This document shows, in pieces, positions 1-8,248 of a stretch of DNA of 64,000 bases. The first letter of the stretch is position 1, and every line of letters begins with the position of its first letter. The DNA is from Flavobacterium anseongense (GTDB lineage Bacteria; Bacteroidota; Bacteroidia; Flavobacteriales; Flavobacteriaceae), in contig NZ_JAKIHN010000003.1 in assembly GCF_021608185.1 (NCBI RefSeq), positions 62,001-126,000 on the forward strand. The letters run 5' to 3'. The notes beneath the pieces are model-generated. The model was not told where the DNA came from. It did not search any database and saw only the letters and a list, made by a program, of their open reading frames with translations. A program made the translations under genes and the position numbers.

Positions 1-1149
1 TAAATAATTGAACAGACTTTTACCTTGTCCGTGAAGAAAAACAGAAAGCTGGCATGCTCTTTCTTCTTGATTTGTTGGAGTTATAATTTCAAATTCAGTG
101 CCGTCAATTGCAGCATCGATTTCGTGTAAAATGAATTCTAAATAAGCCGTTAACTCATTTCTTTTGGCGATTAGTTTATCCATTCCGACTTCGGCGAACA
201 TTTCAACGGAAGCTAGATATGGTGCTAAAGACAGTATTGGTAAATTACTTACCTGCCAACCGTTTGCACCAACGATTGGATCAAATTTTGGTTCCATTAA
301 AAAGCGTCTTTCTTTGTTTTGTGCCCACCAACCCCCAAATCGGGCTAAGTCTTTATTGGTATGATGCTTTTCGTGAATAAAACAACCTGAAGCATTTCCC
401 GGACCGGAATTCATGTATTTATAAGAGCACCAGGCAGCAAAATCGATATTCCAGTCGTGGAGTTCTAACTTGATATTTCCGGCTGCGTGCGCTAAGTCGA
501 AACCTACCTTTGCTCCTGCTTTGTGCCCGGCTTCGGTGATGGTTTTCATATCGAAAACTTGTCCCGTGTAATAGTTTACGCCACCAATTAGGACCAAAGC
601 CAACTCATCGCCTACTTCATTAATTTTGGCTAAAATATCCTCTAAACGGATATTGTGTTCACCATCTCTTCTTTTAATTTCTACAATGGCATCTTCGGGT
701 TTATAGCCGTGAAAATGAACCTGACTTTGAAACATATATTGGTCAGACGGAAACGCTTTTTCTTCGCAAATGATTTTGTAACGTATTTTTGTTGGATGAT
801 AAAATGACACCATTAACAAGTGTAGATTTACTGTCAAAGTATTCATAACTGTAACTTCCGAAGGTTTTGCTCCAACTAATTTACTTAGCGGATTGGCAAA
901 TCGTTCGTGATAATCCCACCAGGGTTTTTCGACGTAGAAATGACCTTCAACGGCATGACTTGCCCAATCGTTCATTACCTCATCAACATATTGTTTGGTT
1001 CTTTTGGGTTGTAATCCTAAAGAATTTCCGGTGAAGTATATTACGTTTTTTCCGTTGTGTTGCGGAAACAGAAATTCGTTGCGATAGTGTTTTAATTCGT
1101 CTTGTGAATCTAATTGTTGCGCGAATTCGCGTGTATTTTGGAAAGTCAT
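1..1149 (-). CDS. kynU: Kynureninase (partial, C-terminus beyond window)
   Basis: Translation from the ATG at 1149 stays open to base 1, giving 383 residues, so roughly the last 40 residues of a normal ~425-residue kynureninase lie outside the window. Kynureninase is a PLP enzyme that cleaves kynurenine (or 3-hydroxykynurenine) to anthranilate (or 3-hydroxyanthranilate) plus alanine in tryptophan catabolism and NAD synthesis. The reading frame shows FTGNSLGLQPK near the N-terminus, FDLAHAAGN in the middle (the Asp that contacts the PLP nitrogen) and SYKYMNSGPG, in which the Lys is the expected Schiff-base residue. RFGGWWAQNK is also family-typical. The gene reads away from queA and has its own leader. 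Identification is by recognised motifs, not by alignment. Confidence 0.93.
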   Translation of the reverse strand, partial: MTFQNTREFAQQLDSQDELKHYRNEFLFPQHNGKNVIYFTGNSLGLQPKRTKQYVDEVMNDWASHAVEGHFYVEKPWWDYHERFANPLSKLVGAKPSEVTVMNTLTVNLHLLMVSFYHPTKIRYKIICEEKAFPSDQYMFQSQVHFHGYKPEDAIVEIKRRDGEHNIRLEDILAKINEVGDELALVLIGGVNYYTGQVFDMKTITEAGHKAGAKVGFDLAHAAGNIKLELHDWNIDFAAWCSYKYMNSGPGNASGCFIHEKHHTNKDLARFGGWWAQNKERRFLMEPKFDPIVGANGWQVSNLPILSLAPYLASVEMFAEVGMDKLIAKRNELTAYLEFILHEIDAAIDGTEFEIITPTNQEERACQLSVFLHGQGKSLFNYL

Positions 1150-1177
1150 TGGTATTGTTTAATTGGTGTCGTAAAAG

Positions 1178-1219
1178 TAAAAAAAAAGGGATAAGAAAAA
1201 AGGGATAAGGGATAAGTTT
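1178..1219. repeat. Short tandem unit repeat (GGGATAAG type)
   Basis: The unit GGGATAAG is repeated with A-rich spacers in the 5' leader of kynU. The same unit occurs inside the aroA reading frame at about 3200-3230. It belongs to the class of short degenerate repeats seen at many junctions in this window. Confidence 0.6.
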
Positions 1220-1236
1220 TAATTTGCAGATAGCCC

Positions 1237-1333
1237 TAGCCCTGATTGCAGTGGAAATCCTTTTATAAATTGCCACGGGTTTAAACCCGTGGCAATTTAT
1301 AAAAGATTGGAACGGAAAGCGGGAAATAGCTCC
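1237..1333 (+). ncRNA. Flavo-1-like structured element, copy A
   Basis: The element begins TAGCCCTGATTGCAG, runs into a long hairpin flanked by ATCC and GATT, and ends in GGAAAGCGGGAAATAGCTCC. The same framework (AGCCCnGAT, hairpin, GGAnAGCnGG) recurs at 18484-18561, 23368-23445 and 30466-30541. From memory this resembles the Flavo-1 RNA motif of Bacteroidota (Rfam); I could not run a covariance model. In this copy the hairpin is a 46-bp perfect palindrome. It points opposite to both neighbouring genes, so if transcribed it would be an independent RNA. Confidence 0.5.
1260..1305. repeat. 46-bp perfect palindrome
   Basis: The arms are 20 bp each around a TTTAAA centre, and all 46 bases are self-complementary. 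The core GCCACGGGTTTAAACCCGTG looks like a REP-type palindrome. It sits exactly in the hairpin position of the Flavo-1-like element at 1237-1333. Confidence 0.9.
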
Positions 1334-1334
1334 T

Positions 1335-1368
1335 AAAAAAAATCCCAACATTGCTGTTAGGATTTTTA
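1335..1368. terminator. Bidirectional intrinsic terminator after queA
   Basis: An AATCCcAACA / TGTTaGGATT stem with a TTGC loop is flanked by an A-run on one side and a T-run on the other. It can end queA transcription on the minus strand and any plus-strand RNA from the element at 1237-1333. Confidence 0.75.
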
Positions 1369-1377
1369 TTGAGGGTC

Positions 1378-1398
1378 TTCGACAAGCTCAGACTGACA
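1378..1398. repeat. Dispersed 20-bp repeat (TCGACAAGCTCAG type)
   Basis: TCGACAAGCTCAGACTGACA ends two bases before the queA stop codon. A near-identical copy, TCGACAAGCTCAGTGTGACA, lies inside aroA at 3641-3660, where it is translated. Confidence 0.7.
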
Positions 1399-1399
1399 T

Positions 1400-2449
1400 T
1401 TATATTATAAGCATCGCGTCGCCATAAGAATAGAAACGGTATTTTTCTTTGATGGCTTCTTCGTAGGCTTTTTTCATCAAATCGTGACCACAAAACGCAG
1501 AAATCATCATTAGCAATGTTGATTTTGGTGTGTGGAAATTGGTTACCATACAATCGGCAATGCTAAAATCGTGTGGTGGAAAAATGAATTTATTGGTCCA
1601 GCCTGTATACGGATTTAAGGTTCTTTGCGATGAAACTGAGCTTTCGATGGCGCGCATAGAAGTCGTTCCGATGCAACATATTCTGCTCTTTCTTGCCTTT
1701 GCTGCATTTACAATATCGCAGGCTTCTTGGGTGATGATTAACTCTTCCGAGTCCATTTTGTGTTTTGACAAATCTTCTACTTCAACTGGGTTGAATGTTC
1801 CTAAACCTACGTGTAGTGTTACTTCGGCAAAGTTAATTCCTTTGATTTCCAATCTTTTTAAAAGATGTTTAGAGAAGTGCAAACCTGCAGTTGGAGCGGC
1901 AACCGCACCCTCTTCTTTGGCATAAATCGTTTGGTAACGTTCTGCATCTTCTTCGGTTACTTCACGGTTGATGTATTTTGGAATTGGAGTTTCTCCAAGT
2001 TCGGTTAGTTTTCTTCTGAATTCTTCATACGAACCGTCATATAAGAAACGCAATGTTCTTCCGCGAGATGTAGTGTTGTCAATTACCTCAGCTACTAATG
2101 AATCGTCATCACCAAAATAAAGTTTGTTCCCAATTCTGATTTTACGAGCCGGATCGACTAAAACATCCCAAAGACGTTGCTCTGCATTTAATTCTCTTAG
2201 CAGGAAAACTTCAATACGCGCACCGGTTTTTTCTTTGTTTCCGTACATACGGGCTGGAAAAACTTTGGTGTTGTTCAAAATCATTACATCGCCATCGTCA
2301 AAATAATCGATGATGTCTTTGAATGTTTTATGTTCTATGGTTTTGTTTTTTCTGTTGACCACCATTAATCTGGCTTCGTCTCTGTTTTCTGCCGGGTATT
2401 CAGCTAATAATTCGGCTGGAAGATTGAACTGGAAATGAGATAATTTCAT
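1400..2449 (-). CDS. queA: tRNA preQ1(34) S-adenosylmethionine ribosyltransferase-isomerase
   Basis: QueA transfers and isomerises the ribosyl moiety of SAM onto 7-aminomethyl-7-deazaguanine at the tRNA wobble position, giving epoxyqueuosine. The 349-residue product is of normal family length and carries the characteristic segments [17 protein letters not shown] near the N-terminus, [12 protein letters not shown] in the middle, [20 protein letters not shown] and [12 protein letters not shown] near the C-terminus. It has its own promoter (2505-2536), so it can be expressed apart from aroA upstream. A short-repeat tract lies between promoter and start codon. Confidence 0.97.
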   Translation of the reverse strand: MKLSHFQFNLPAELLAEYPAENRDEARLMVVNRKNKTIEHKTFKDIIDYFDDGDVMILNNTKVFPARMYGNKEKTGARIEVFLLRELNAEQRLWDVLVDPARKIRIGNKLYFGDDDSLVAEVIDNTTSRGRTLRFLYDGSYEEFRRKLTELGETPIPKYINREVTEEDAERYQTIYAKEEGAVAAPTAGLHFSKHLLKRLEIKGINFAEVTLHVGLGTFNPVEVEDLSKHKMDSEELIITQEACDIVNAAKARKSRICCIGTTSMRAIESSVSSQRTLNPYTGWTNKFIFPPHDFSIADCMVTNFHTPKSTLLMMISAFCGHDLMKKAYEEAIKEKYRFYSYGDAMLII

Positions 2450-2458
2450 TTGAAAGAG

Positions 2459-2486
2459 TTATAAGTTATAAGTTATGAGTTATGTC
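2459..2486. repeat. Short tandem unit repeat (AGTTATA/GAGTTAT type)
   Basis: The heptamer-like unit AGTTATAAGTTATGAGTTAT is repeated in the queA 5' leader. The same unit, in both orientations, builds the hairpin between fbaA and accD at 56366-56435. Confidence 0.65.
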
Positions 2487-2504
2487 ATACTTTTTAAACG
2501 CCTG

Positions 2505-2536
2505 CAAATATACTATCGTGAGATAGCGAATGTCAA
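2505..2536 (-). promoter_or_regulatory. queA promoter, with operator-like inverted repeat
   Basis: Read on the minus strand, TTG (2536-2534) is followed after 21 bases by TATATTTG (2512-2505), a full match to the Bacteroidota -33/-7 consensus. The spacer contains the inverted repeat CTATC-GTGA-GATAG (2513-2526), which could bind a regulator. Confidence 0.75.
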
Positions 2537-2598
2537 GTGTTTTGTTGTTTATTTTTAGAAAAGATTCTGAGATACTGAGTTGCTTAGGTTCTGAGATT

Positions 2599-3837
2599 TT
2601 ACAAAAGTTCAGTAATGTAAAATCCAATACTCTTTAAGTCATTCCAAAAAGCAGGATAGGATTTGGAGACTACTTCAGCTTCTTCAATTATGATGTCGGT
2701 TTTTAGTGCTAAAGGTGCGAAAGCCATTGCCATTCGGTGGTCCTGGTAGGTTTTTATTTTGATATTGGAATGAATTGTACTTGATGGTTCTAATGTCAAG
2801 CTATCGTCAGTAATCGAAACTGTTGCGCCGAGTTTTTCCAGTTCATTTTTCAAAGCCTGTAATCGATCTGTTTCTTTTATTTTTAGTGTATGTAATCCTG
2901 TCAAATGACAGCCTATTCCTAATCCGAAACAAGTTACAGCTATGGTTTGGGCGATGTCTGGTGAGTTGTTGAGTTGATAGTTAACAGTTGTCGGTTGTCG
3001 GTTGTCAGTTTTCATAAGATGAATTGAATTTCCGTCAAAAATGGTCTCAACTCCAAAATCTTCATAAATCTGAGTCAAAACTGAATCTCCTTGCAGGCTG
3101 TTTTGTTTGTAGCTTGATAAAGTGATTTCGGTTCCGATGGCTGAAAGTGCTGCGATGGAATAGAAATAGGAAGCGGAAGACCAGTCGGATTCTACTGTTA
3201 GGGATAAAGGATAAGATACAAGGGATAAGGGCTTTACTGTGATTTTATTTTCTACGAAGGACGTTTCTACTCCAATTTCGTTAAGCAAGCTTAATGTCAT
3301 TTTGATGTAAGGAATAGATGTGATTTCGCCTTCCAGTGTAAGTTCCAAACCATTTTCGAGTTTTGGAGCAATTAGTAACAATGCCGAGATATATTGACTG
3401 CTGATATTCGCAGCAAGCGAAACTTTGTGCTGTGTAACTTTTTTACCTTTGATTCGAATTGGCGGGAAACCTTCGTTTTCTTCATAACTTATTTCGGCTC
3501 CGAGTTGTTTTAAGGCATCAACTAAAATTTTAATTGGTCTTTCTTTCATTCGGGTTGAACCGGTAAGCACGACTTCGCGATTTTCCTGAATTGAAAAAAA
3601 AGCGGTTAGAAATCGCATGGCTGTTCCTGCGTGGTACACATCGACAAGCTCAGTGTGACAATCTGTAGAAAGCGCTTTCGCCATCACTTCTGAATCATCT
3701 GAATTGGACGTGTTTTCTAATGTTAGATTTGGATACAATGCCTGAAGCAATAACAATCTGTTGGTTTCGGATTTGCTTCCGGTTATTGAGATTGAAGATT
3801 GATAGTTAACAGTTGAAGATTTTAGAAGTAAGTTCAT
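2599..3837 (-). CDS. aroA: 3-phosphoshikimate 1-carboxyvinyltransferase (EPSP synthase)
   Basis: AroA adds the enolpyruvyl group of PEP to shikimate-3-phosphate, the sixth shikimate-pathway step. The 412-residue product shows SKSETNRL (21-28, phosphate-binding Lys/Ser), HAGTAMRF (69-76), the NSPD catalytic Asp near 294, KIKETDRL and DHRMAMAFAPLAL near the C-terminus. Four stretches look like translated intergenic repeats: STVNYQSS (8-15), CHTELVD (60-66), SLVSYPLSLTV (205-215) and [12 protein letters not shown] (277-288). All sit outside recognised catalytic motifs and the frame is intact, so I take the enzyme to be functional. It follows the mazG-like gene after 58 bases. Confidence 0.95.
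   Translation of the reverse strand: MNLLLKSSTVNYQSSISITGSKSETNRLLLLQALYPNLTLENTSNSDDSEVMAKALSTDCHTELVDVYHAGTAMRFLTAFFSIQENREVVLTGSTRMKERPIKILVDALKQLGAEISYEENEGFPPIRIKGKKVTQHKVSLAANISSQYISALLLIAPKLENGLELTLEGEITSIPYIKMTLSLLNEIGVETSFVENKITVKPLSLVSYPLSLTVESDWSSASYFYSIAALSAIGTEITLSSYKQNSLQGDSVLTQIYEDFGVETIFDGNSIHLMKTDNRQPTTVNYQLNNSPDIAQTIAVTCFGLGIGCHLTGLHTLKIKETDRLQALKNELEKLGATVSITDDSLTLEPSSTIHSNIKIKTYQDHRMAMAFAPLALKTDIIIEEAEVVSKSYPAFWNDLKSIGFYITELL
3641..3660. repeat. Dispersed repeat inside aroA coding sequence
   Basis: TCGACAAGCTCAGTGTGACA matches the intergenic copy at 1379-1398 except for two bases. Read on the minus strand it encodes CHTELVD, residues 60-66 of AroA, just before HAGTAMRF. 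Confidence 0.75.
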
Positions 3838-3895
3838 AGATTATTAGACAGAAATTCACAGAGAAGCACAAAGATATACAGAGTAAATCTTAATA

Positions 3896-4222
3896 CTACT
3901 TTAGTTTATCGTTATTATGATGACGGTCGTGATCGCGATTGGATTTTAAATCCATTTTTTTGTCGAAAGCGGCTTGTAAATCGATCCCGGTTTGGTTGGC
4001 CAAACATAAGACTACAAAAACCACATCGGCTAATTCTTCGCCAAGGTCTTTATTTTTATCACTTTCTTTTTCGGATTGTTCTCCGTAACGACGGGCAATA
4101 ATTCGGGCAACTTCGCCTACTTCTTCTGTGAGTTGCGCCATGTTGGTTAGTTCATTGAAATAGCGAACTCCATGAGTTTTAATCCAATTGTCTACTTCTA
4201 GTTGGGAGTTTTTTAAATCCAT
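3896..4222 (-). CDS. MazG-like nucleotide pyrophosphohydrolase
   Basis: This 108-residue all-alpha protein has the MazG/dUTPase-superfamily metal-binding pattern LTEEVGEVARI (about 31-41) followed by LGEELADVVFVVLCLANQ, i.e. the EExxE ... ExxxD arrangement that binds Mg2+. Such enzymes hydrolyse NTPs or dNTPs, often non-canonical ones, to the monophosphate. The exact substrate cannot be read from sequence. The C-terminus is His/Asp/Asn-rich (DHDRHHNND), possibly disordered. It lies between the DUF3857 gene and aroA on the same strand. Confidence 0.85.
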   Translation of the reverse strand: MDLKNSQLEVDNWIKTHGVRYFNELTNMAQLTEEVGEVARIIARRYGEQSEKESDKNKDLGEELADVVFVVLCLANQTGIDLQAAFDKKMDLKSNRDHDRHHNNDKLK

Positions 4223-4277
4223 TTTAGTTGAGAGTTAATTCCATTAGCCAAATATACAACTCAAATAAAAATAAACG

Positions 4278-6284
4278 CTATGCTTTTTTGAGTACTATTT
4301 TTTCTGTTTGTTTATTCACGATTTCTTTATAGAAATTTTTCAATGCCTCATAATATTCAGAACCTATTATGGCTTGGTTGGTATCTTGAGTGTAAAGTAA
4401 CTGAATTTGGCTTCCTGTATTTGAAATAATGTATTTAAAACCTCCTATATTTTCAGGCATCGCTACTGCTTTAGGTTGTGGTAATGTCTCTACAACATAG
4501 CCTTCAGGAATGGTAAGACTTATACTGAATTTATCCTGATCCGGAAATACAAAATCGACTGGATATTCACGCTTTTCCTGCTTGAATGGATTTTCAGTTA
4601 TTGCAAAAAACAAAAATGGTGAAATATACATCTTGTCGCCAATAATCTCAACTGAATTAGTTGATGTAAAATCATAATTCTCAATAATTGGTAAGCTCAA
4701 ATCATTACTGTTTTGAACATTATATTCTCCAATTTCAAGTCCTTGATGTTTCTTCTCCAATTTTTCAATATAACTATCTTTAGAAATGATATTATTGTTT
4801 TGTCGAAAAAGAAAAGCATTATAATCAAAATATTGGTCTCTTATTTTTCCTGTTACTTCGCCTTTTTCATTAATGCTTGCCATTATACTAACTACATCTT
4901 TTGAATTTGATTTTGGCATCAAATCAACATCAATAGAAGTTCCATCTTTTTTAATTAATCTTCCAAACCAGTTTAAATCTTTAATGGGTAAAATATTGGG
5001 TTGGGCATATTTATTTGTTGCATCCAACAGTATAATTTTCCCATTAGATTCTACTCCCGCAATAACGCAATTATAAGCTGTTCTGCTTGGGAATAATGAA
5101 ATTCCATTAGCGCGTGTACTTACTAAAACCGGGTTGGCATTTACTCCTGCTTTTCTAAGCATAGCTACAAGTATCAAATTGATTTCAGCAGTATTTCCTG
5201 TCTTGTTTTTATAAGCTGATCTTACACCAACATCACAATAAACGCTGTTATATTCATTCCAATTCATTCTTAATTTAACAAAATCGAAAACTTTTGCTAT
5301 TGTTTCATTATCCGACACTGTACCAATATTTAAAGCATTCAGATCCTCTTCAAAATAAGAACCTTTATTTAATTCACCGCCAAAATTTTCATTTTCATAA
5401 ATAGTTTTTGTTACAGATTCCCATGTAGTTGCATATGAATTATACATTTCTCCAGGATATTGTATCGCAGCTAATTCATGCTCAATTGTTGCTGTATAAT
5501 TTTCTATATTATTTACAAACGATTCCTCTTTTAAAGCTGTAACATTGCTTAAAGTATATTTTAATTTTGTTTCTTTATACTCTTTGGTTTCAGTAGAAAA
5601 TTCAGTACTTGTTACTGTAGCTCTGATGTTTCTTTCCTTTGAGTTAATGTCAAACGATTTTCTTTGCACTTCCTTTTCTACAACTGGAGTCAAAAACCCT
5701 TTAAACTTTACATTATAGGTAAAATATTCAGGAATATACGTTGCGTATTCTGTATAATTAACCGGTATTTGTTTTTGAAATTGCCATTCAGGAAAAGTGG
5801 AATAAAAGGGAGAAGTTATTTCGAATTTATATTCAATAACAGAACCCTCTTTTACTTTAGGCATAGTGATTTTTTTTCGAGAGTAAAACTTATTAACTTT
5901 TTCGTCAAATTCTCCTTCACTATTGAGTTTCGTTTTCTCAACTTTTTCATTTACCAAATTATAGGTTATTGCTTTTGAAATAAAAACTTTTTCAACGTCT
6001 CCGCCATAACTATAGTAACTTATTGATTGATTTGCATAATCATAGCCCTCTTTTTTATATATTTTGATTTTAGCGATTACTTCTGTTTTTAACACAAAAC
6101 CTTCATGCGCAGCATAACTAAAATAGGTTTTTCCCACATTAAACAAAACCGCCGCTACTGCTGAAGTATCTGATGGACAGACTTTTTCTTTTAGTTCTTC
6201 AATGGTTACATTCCCTAATTCATATTTTTGGGATTGGCACAATGTGCTTAAAAATAAAACAGCTAGTAAAAATAATTTCTTCAT
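4278..6284 (-). CDS. DUF3857 / transglutaminase-fold secreted protein, catalytically degenerate copy
   Basis: The 668-residue protein starts with a signal peptide (MKKLFLLAVLFLSTLCQSQ) followed by a DUF3857-like region (about 60-260) and a transglutaminase-like fold (about 320-430). The expected catalytic Cys position reads GNTAEIN (363-369, no Cys), the expected His position reads YNCVIAG (Cys406), while LLDAT keeps the Asp (421). By inference it is a binding or structural protein rather than an enzyme. It lies 4 bases after the paralogue at 6289-8199, so they are very likely cotranscribed and may work together at the cell envelope. The biological role is unknown. Confidence 0.85.
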   Translation of the reverse strand: MKKLFLLAVLFLSTLCQSQKYELGNVTIEELKEKVCPSDTSAVAAVLFNVGKTYFSYAAHEGFVLKTEVIAKIKIYKKEGYDYANQSISYYSYGGDVEKVFISKAITYNLVNEKVEKTKLNSEGEFDEKVNKFYSRKKITMPKVKEGSVIEYKFEITSPFYSTFPEWQFQKQIPVNYTEYATYIPEYFTYNVKFKGFLTPVVEKEVQRKSFDINSKERNIRATVTSTEFSTETKEYKETKLKYTLSNVTALKEESFVNNIENYTATIEHELAAIQYPGEMYNSYATTWESVTKTIYENENFGGELNKGSYFEEDLNALNIGTVSDNETIAKVFDFVKLRMNWNEYNSVYCDVGVRSAYKNKTGNTAEINLILVAMLRKAGVNANPVLVSTRANGISLFPSRTAYNCVIAGVESNGKIILLDATNKYAQPNILPIKDLNWFGRLIKKDGTSIDVDLMPKSNSKDVVSIMASINEKGEVTGKIRDQYFDYNAFLFRQNNNIISKDSYIEKLEKKHQGLEIGEYNVQNSNDLSLPIIENYDFTSTNSVEIIGDKMYISPFLFFAITENPFKQEKREYPVDFVFPDQDKFSISLTIPEGYVVETLPQPKAVAMPENIGGFKYIISNTGSQIQLLYTQDTNQAIIGSEYYEALKNFYKEIVNKQTEKIVLKKA

Positions 6285-6288
6285 AATG

Positions 6289-8199
6289 TTAGGCTTTTGT
6301 AATGACTATTTTTGAGTTGTCGGTTTTGGCAATGGTTTCTCTGAATTTCCTATAGCTTTCGTATTTGGATTTGTCGTAAAATCCTTTTTTGATTACCAAT
6401 TTTTTTTTGCACAATATTTTGTTTGAACTTATGGTATTGAATTCAATTTTATAATAACCAAATTCTGTTTCCTGTTCTGTTCCGTTTGGTTTTGCTTCTA
6501 CCACAAACCCATCAGGAATAGTGATTTCTATTTCGTCTTCGTTGGTATAGCCGCGCTCCATTTGAAAGGGAAATTCGCGTGTTCTGTATTTCTTCGGGAC
6601 ATATGAACTTTGATCAAAAGCATTTAAAGCGAACATCAATTTCCCACCTGTGTTTTGAGCGTAACCTTCGGCTTCTAATTCTAAATCTTCTGTAAATTCA
6701 AGGGTTTTTGGATTATTATTAAAGTTTATTTTCTTTATTGTTAAATTATTGATATTGTCAAATTCCTCTTTATAATTTTTGATTTGGTCTTCTCTGCTCA
6801 TTCTTTCTTTTCCGAATTCGCTGTCGTAACGCAGCGCTTTAGAGATGATTTTTACTTTGCCTGTTAAATTACCACTCTCCGTGATTTGATAGTATCCTTT
6901 TGTCGTTTTCACATTATCGGTTTCAGCAAATATTTTTGTTCTGACTATTTCACCACCTTCCGGTTTTATCAATAAAACATTCCTGTCATCTGTAAAGTCT
7001 CCCTGAAAACCGAACGGCTGAATTTGGCTTGTACATTCTAACCAAACCATTTTTTTATCTATAGGTAAAGTCAGAATAACGTGATTTCCCTGAATTGAAG
7101 CAAAGTCATTTTGCAAATCTTTTGTTTCATCGTCTCCGGCATAAACAACAGTATAATATGAGGGAACGCCAACCACTTTAAGCAATGAACGGGTATAATT
7201 TGATAATGCTTTACAATCTCCGTAACCCAGTTTATCTACATCTCTGGCCAACATTGGTTTCCATCCGCCAATACCAACCTGAACACTAACATAACGGGTT
7301 TTATCCTGAACAAATTTGTAAATAATCCGGGCAATTTCAATTGGATCTTTTTCATTTCCAACCAACTGCTTAATCTTTACTTGGGTTTCTTCCGGAATTT
7401 CTTCAGTATCGGCTAAAAGCGAACTGTAATACCATTTCCCAAATTCTTCCCAATTTGTTGCCTCTCCATCAACATTTTCCAAATGAAAGTTTTCTAAAGC
7501 AAAATATACTATCGGAAAAACATCTGAAAAACCCGGACTTAATTCTTCTCTTTTTTTTGCGATTAAGTTCTTTGCCTTATAACTTACACTATTTTCTGTT
7601 TGCTGTTTTTCGATGTGGAATTTATCCGAGAAATTAGCTTCTTTTATCTTTAGCTTTAACTCGGATTTAAAATTGATGGTTAACGAAGTACTTTCTGTGC
7701 TTACAAGGTAATCATCCATTGGACTCCAACTTGGAATAAAAGCGGTGTTTGACGTTTCTGTTTCAACCTCAAAAACCATCGTAAACGGATACGTAATTGG
7801 CGTGTAATCCAGATACAATGCTCTATTGTCATTAAAAACAGAAATCCCATCAGCAACACTTATATCCTTAAAATCTTTCCTTTTAAAGACTTTTAATTCG
7901 TTTCCAAAAGCATTATATGTAGTTGCTTCAATTTTATTTATTCTTGTGTTTTTATCGTAATTCTCATATAAACCAAGGTTTCTCAATCCCAATTCATTTA
8001 AAACTGTTGTAACCTGAATGGTTTTAAAAACCATCGATTTTTGTGAAGTAATGTCAATATTCAATTTACTCAAACGTACGACTGCATTTGCATTTTGCTT
8101 TAGGCTGTCGGGAATAGTTAAAGTGGAATATTCTAATTTTTGACCAAAGCAGAAAACGGAAAATAAAAGAAGAAAGAATGGTAAAATGTTTAGTTTCAT
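6289..8199 (-). CDS. DUF3857 / transglutaminase-like secreted protein, catalytic Cys-His retained
   Basis: The 636-residue protein has a signal peptide (MKLNILPFFLLLFSVFCFGQ), a DUF3857-like beta-rich region (about 50-230), a transglutaminase core and a C-terminal beta-rich region. The core shows LGYGDCKALSNY with Cys329, GNHVILTL with His373 and WLECTSQ with Glu388 where many relatives have Asp. The Cys-His pair suggests a thiol hydrolase or transglutaminase-type enzyme in the periplasm or outer membrane. It belongs to a same-strand run rsgA - dtd - this gene - its degenerate paralogue - mazG-like - aroA with short gaps. Substrate is unknown. Confidence 0.87.
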   Translation of the reverse strand: MKLNILPFFLLLFSVFCFGQKLEYSTLTIPDSLKQNANAVVRLSKLNIDITSQKSMVFKTIQVTTVLNELGLRNLGLYENYDKNTRINKIEATTYNAFGNELKVFKRKDFKDISVADGISVFNDNRALYLDYTPITYPFTMVFEVETETSNTAFIPSWSPMDDYLVSTESTSLTINFKSELKLKIKEANFSDKFHIEKQQTENSVSYKAKNLIAKKREELSPGFSDVFPIVYFALENFHLENVDGEATNWEEFGKWYYSSLLADTEEIPEETQVKIKQLVGNEKDPIEIARIIYKFVQDKTRYVSVQVGIGGWKPMLARDVDKLGYGDCKALSNYTRSLLKVVGVPSYYTVVYAGDDETKDLQNDFASIQGNHVILTLPIDKKMVWLECTSQIQPFGFQGDFTDDRNVLLIKPEGGEIVRTKIFAETDNVKTTKGYYQITESGNLTGKVKIISKALRYDSEFGKERMSREDQIKNYKEEFDNINNLTIKKINFNNNPKTLEFTEDLELEAEGYAQNTGGKLMFALNAFDQSSYVPKKYRTREFPFQMERGYTNEDEIEITIPDGFVVEAKPNGTEQETEFGYYKIEFNTISSNKILCKKKLVIKKGFYDKSKYESYRKFRETIAKTDNSKIVITKA

Positions 8200-8248
8200 T
8201 TGGACTAAGTTTTACCAAATATAAAAAATTAACTTACAATTAACAATA

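Noticed and set aside
1237..1333. Flavo-1-like copy A as the end of an insertion sequence
   Set aside because: No transposase, no flanking target duplication visible, and the other copies lack the palindrome.
983..1351. Open reading frame on the minus strand covering the kynU start and the palindrome
   Set aside because: It overlaps kynU out of frame, and its middle is the Flavo-1-like element with the 46-bp palindrome. No protein features.
1530..1925. 131-codon plus-strand ORF inside queA
   Set aside because: Antisense shadow of a confidently identified gene, with no signal, domain or promoter.
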